Assembly (NCBI GenBank): GCA_029860345.1
Contig: JAOUBJ010000001.1
Span: forward strand, 62,001 to 126,000
From: Candidatus Zixiibacteriota bacterium
GTDB lineage: Bacteria; Zixibacteria; MSB-5A5; GN15; FEB-12
DNA length: 64,000 nt
Direction of reading: 5' to 3'
A program made the position numbers and the translations under genes. Within the stretch, counting starts at the first letter, position 1. The number at the start of each line of letters is the position of its first letter. The notes below the pieces were generated by a model that was not told the origin of the DNA, did no database searches, and was given only the letters and a program-made list of their open reading frames with translations. Shown here piece after piece: positions 62,001 through 64,000 of this stretch.

Positions 62001-62126
62001 TATATCATAAGTGTCGATGTCAGTTACTCCTAAAACTCTCCGGGCTTTCTTCGGACGCCCAAATTAGCACGCTTCGATCATATTGGCAAGAGACAAACAA
62101 CGAATTATCGATAACTGTTCCTCAGC

Positions 62127-63035
62127 TTACTGACAGGGAGGCGGCAACGGGCCGGCGAGGAACATGTAATCGATCAGGTACACCAGGTCCCCGATGTCGA
62201 TAGTCGGTAGACCGTCGCCGTTGACGTCAGCCTCCACCAGACAGACCGGTTCGGCGCCGCCGGTAAACATATAATCGACCAGCGCCACCAGGTCGCCGAT
62301 ATCCAGCGGCAAAGCGCCGGAGTGGTCGATGTCGCCGCGCAGGTTACAGCAGTTTCCCTCAAAACTCACTGTTACAATATCCGAATGTCGGCTAAGCTGG
62401 GCGGCGGCATCTTCGGCAATCAGCAAGTACTGGTAGCTCATCGCAGTGTCCACACTTGCATCGGCAAACCTATCCCCTGCCACTCCGGGGTTGGCCAATG
62501 AGCCCACTGGATCGTCAAGACGGAAAAACGATCCTTCGGACGGCAGAGTCCGTCGATATACATGCACAGTTGTAACGGGGTCGTCATCCCAGACGATTTC
62601 GACACTTTCCCCTGAGATGAACTCGTGAGAAAGTATTGTCGGTGGCTCCGGCCAGTTCACACTGCCGAGGGTGACGTTTTCCTGGTGAAATGAGTTGTTG
62701 GGGATCAAACCGGAAAGCACGAATCCCTCGCCCTGACCAAGATCGAAAAAGTGAAAGTCATACGGATTGCCGGCTGCTTCAGTCTGGTAATTCTGAAAAT
62801 CATCAAACCAGTTGCCGGCGTCATAACCTGCGCCTACCGACGTTTCGACTCGAATCTCCTCGTCGGTGTCGTCGAGATACCCGAAGAAGCTGACCTGGCC
62901 GTTGTCAGGGACACTGCCCCCGCCGCGATTTACCGACCCGAAGATCGAACCCTGGGCCAAAGCCACAACGGGCAAAGCCTGAACCAGGGCAACGACCAGG
63001 GCAACGACAATTAGTATCAGGATGGCGGTTCGCAT
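62127..63035 (-). CDS. Secreted FnIII-dockerin protein
   Basis: About 302 aa from ATG 63035; TTG 63047 is also in frame. Signal peptide (LIVVALVVALVQALPVVALAQ), an N-terminal Gly-rich beta domain, an FnIII-like domain (PEPPTILSHEFISGESVEIV to QYLLIAED), and a C-terminal type I dockerin with two calcium-loop repeats (GDIDHSGALPLDIGDLV and ADVNGDGLPTIDIGDLV), ending PPPC. Two Cys before and after the repeats may bond. Dockerins bind cohesins to assemble extracellular complexes, but no cohesin is present in the window. Similar dockerin-tailed proteins are typical of uncultured FCB-group bacteria. Confidence 0.85.
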   Translation of the reverse strand: MRTAILILIVVALVVALVQALPVVALAQGSIFGSVNRGGGSVPDNGQVSFFGYLDDTDEEIRVETSVGAGYDAGNWFDDFQNYQTEAAGNPYDFHFFDLGQGEGFVLSGLIPNNSFHQENVTLGSVNWPEPPTILSHEFISGESVEIVWDDDPVTTVHVYRRTLPSEGSFFRLDDPVGSLANPGVAGDRFADASVDTAMSYQYLLIAEDAAAQLSRHSDIVTVSFEGNCCNLRGDIDHSGALPLDIGDLVALVDYMFTGGAEPVCLVEADVNGDGLPTIDIGDLVYLIDYMFLAGPLPPPCQ

Positions 63036-63077
63036 GACAATCTTCAAATTCAGGGTTTGTAACTAGTCCTTCTTACA

Positions 63078-63083
63078 ATTATA
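63078..63083 (-). promoter_or_regulatory. -10 box upstream of the dockerin gene
   Basis: A perfect TATAAT on the minus strand (63083-63078), about 43 bases before ATG 63035. No good -35 lies at 16-18 bases, so this is a partial promoter candidate only. Confidence 0.4.
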
Positions 63084-63281
63084 ACGTCGAGGATCGGAAA
63101 CAGCGTACACTATTGTGAGATAATCGACAGTTTTCGAATCCGGCTGAATAACGGCTTGAGTTGGCCGGTCCCGATTGTGGCGGCAAACAGACTTGCCTTA
63201 GGCGGAATCCGTATGTAACTTGAAAGGTCGCCGGGCGATTGTCCGCTCGGTAGTGAGGTGGAAACTCGTTTGAGGTATTGC

Positions 63282-64000
63282 ATGGTTCAAAGGTTGTCGG
63301 CGCTTGTCTTGTTGGTACCGCTGCTTTTCTTGTTGTCGTGCGGCAGCACTGAGTTGCCGTTGACGTACAATTCCATTCGCGGGTCGGGGAATCTGATAAC
63401 GGTTCTCGTTGAAGATTTGGATCTGTTTCATTCGGTGACGCTGAAGACTACAGGGGATGTTATGCTGGTTTTTGACACTGAACCAGCGGTAGCGGTCAGT
63501 GTTGACCACAATCTGCAAAGATTCATCACTACCGAAGTGGTCAACGACGTCCTTATGATCGGATTGAAAACGCCGAAAGAGGTGAAAGTTTCCGGCATGA
63601 AGCTCACGGTCTGGGTTACAATGCCGGTGTTGCAGCAGTTGACTCTGGACGTGGACGGCATTGGGTCATTCCAGACCGACAGCAGCCTGTTCCAGGTGCC
63701 GGAAGTAGACCTTGTCCTGGCCGGCGTCGGCAACATGGAATTGGACCTGGAAGTATCTCAACGATTGAGTTCGACCCTGACCGGGGTTGGGAATTTGGTC
63801 CTGACCGGGTCGGCCCGCAGACACGACCTCACGCATGAAGCAACCGGCGGTGTGCATGCTTTCGAGTTCGAAACTGATAGTTGCACGATTATATCCAACA
63901 GCGTCGGTGATATCGAAGTGGATGTCCGGGAGTACCTCAACGCCACGATAAGCAACATCGGTAGTATCTATTACCATGGCTTCCCTGCCATTGAAGTAGT
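63282..64000 (+). CDS. GIN-domain (DUF2807) lipoprotein, 3' end outside the window
   Basis: ATG 63282 with GAGGT at 63271-63275; the frame runs open to the window end (239 codons seen). The signal peptide ends in a lipobox (LLFLLSCGS), so it is a lipoprotein. The mature part is a repetitive beta-solenoid typical of the head-GIN/DUF2807 fold: short strands with DVDGIGSFQTDS, LAGVGNMELD, LTGVGNLVLTG, SNSVGDIEVD and SNIGSIYYHG, each with a G-x-G/N turn. Such proteins are common in Bacteroidetes and relatives; their function is unknown. Confidence 0.85.
   Translation, partial: MVQRLSALVLLVPLLFLLSCGSTELPLTYNSIRGSGNLITVLVEDLDLFHSVTLKTTGDVMLVFDTEPAVAVSVDHNLQRFITTEVVNDVLMIGLKTPKEVKVSGMKLTVWVTMPVLQQLTLDVDGIGSFQTDSSLFQVPEVDLVLAGVGNMELDLEVSQRLSSTLTGVGNLVLTGSARRHDLTHEATGGVHAFEFETDSCTIISNSVGDIEVDVREYLNATISNIGSIYYHGFPAIEV

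Overview
ORGANISM. The window looks like a chromosome of an uncultured bacterium of the FCB supergroup, perhaps a Zixibacteria-like lineage. The clues are a secreted FnIII plus type I dockerin protein, a decayed gene ending in a type-IX-like C-terminal tail, a GIN-domain lipoprotein, a sigma-54 kinase/TPR/GAF activator and a mid-50s G+C estimated by eye. The lineage is an inference; no rRNA is present.

LAYOUT. 1-4.3 kb (+): a solute-binding-like exported protein, an NtrY-type histidine kinase and an NtrC-type regulator in a tight operon. 4.4-10.4 kb (-): a giant kinase-TPR-GAF-AAA+-Fis activator, then a sigma-54-like promoter, two tandemly duplicated small exported peptides each followed by a hairpin, and an HTH regulator. 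10.5-12 kb: inverted repeats, a VOC-fold gene, and a decayed serine hydrolase.

12.1-39.5 kb (+): the centre of interest, a nine-gene operon of mostly giant proteins. It holds an exported-domain/TM/Hsp70-actin-like ATPase fusion, a small membrane protein, a TM/disordered scaffold, a large helical cytosolic protein, a CAP-domain membrane protein, an exported vWA protein, a soluble tubulin-like GTPase, and two vWA-TM-tubulin-like fusions. A strong sigma-70 promoter at 39.69 kb starts a second (+) unit: a vWA-like protein with an apparent frameshift, two small membrane proteins, a calcineurin-like phosphoesterase and three membrane-anchored Ser/Thr-kinase-fold proteins (kinase-FGE, pseudokinase-coiled coil, kinase-coiled coil). 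A convergent (-) operon from 54.98 kb down to 47.4 kb encodes a repeat-rich membrane protein, two ExbD-like proteins, an exported protein and an ExbB/TolQ/MotA-like channel.

HYPOTHESIS. The three units together (about 43 kb) look like one trans-envelope machine. Exported vWA domains are joined across the inner membrane to both actin-like and tubulin-like nucleotide-driven domains, switched by a kinase/phosphatase set and possibly powered by a proton channel. I know of no described system with this composition. The closest precedent is the predicted FtsZ-like/vWA membrane-remodelling system of Makarova and Koonin (2010, recalled from memory).

55-64 kb: ordinary genes around the cluster. These are tRNA-Met, a DUF116 protein, a kinase-TPR-thioredoxin fusion, a GNAT enzyme, dihydrolipoyl dehydrogenase, a dockerin protein and the start of a GIN lipoprotein. 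The intergenic DNA here carries REP-like hairpins with a constant loop and changing stems.
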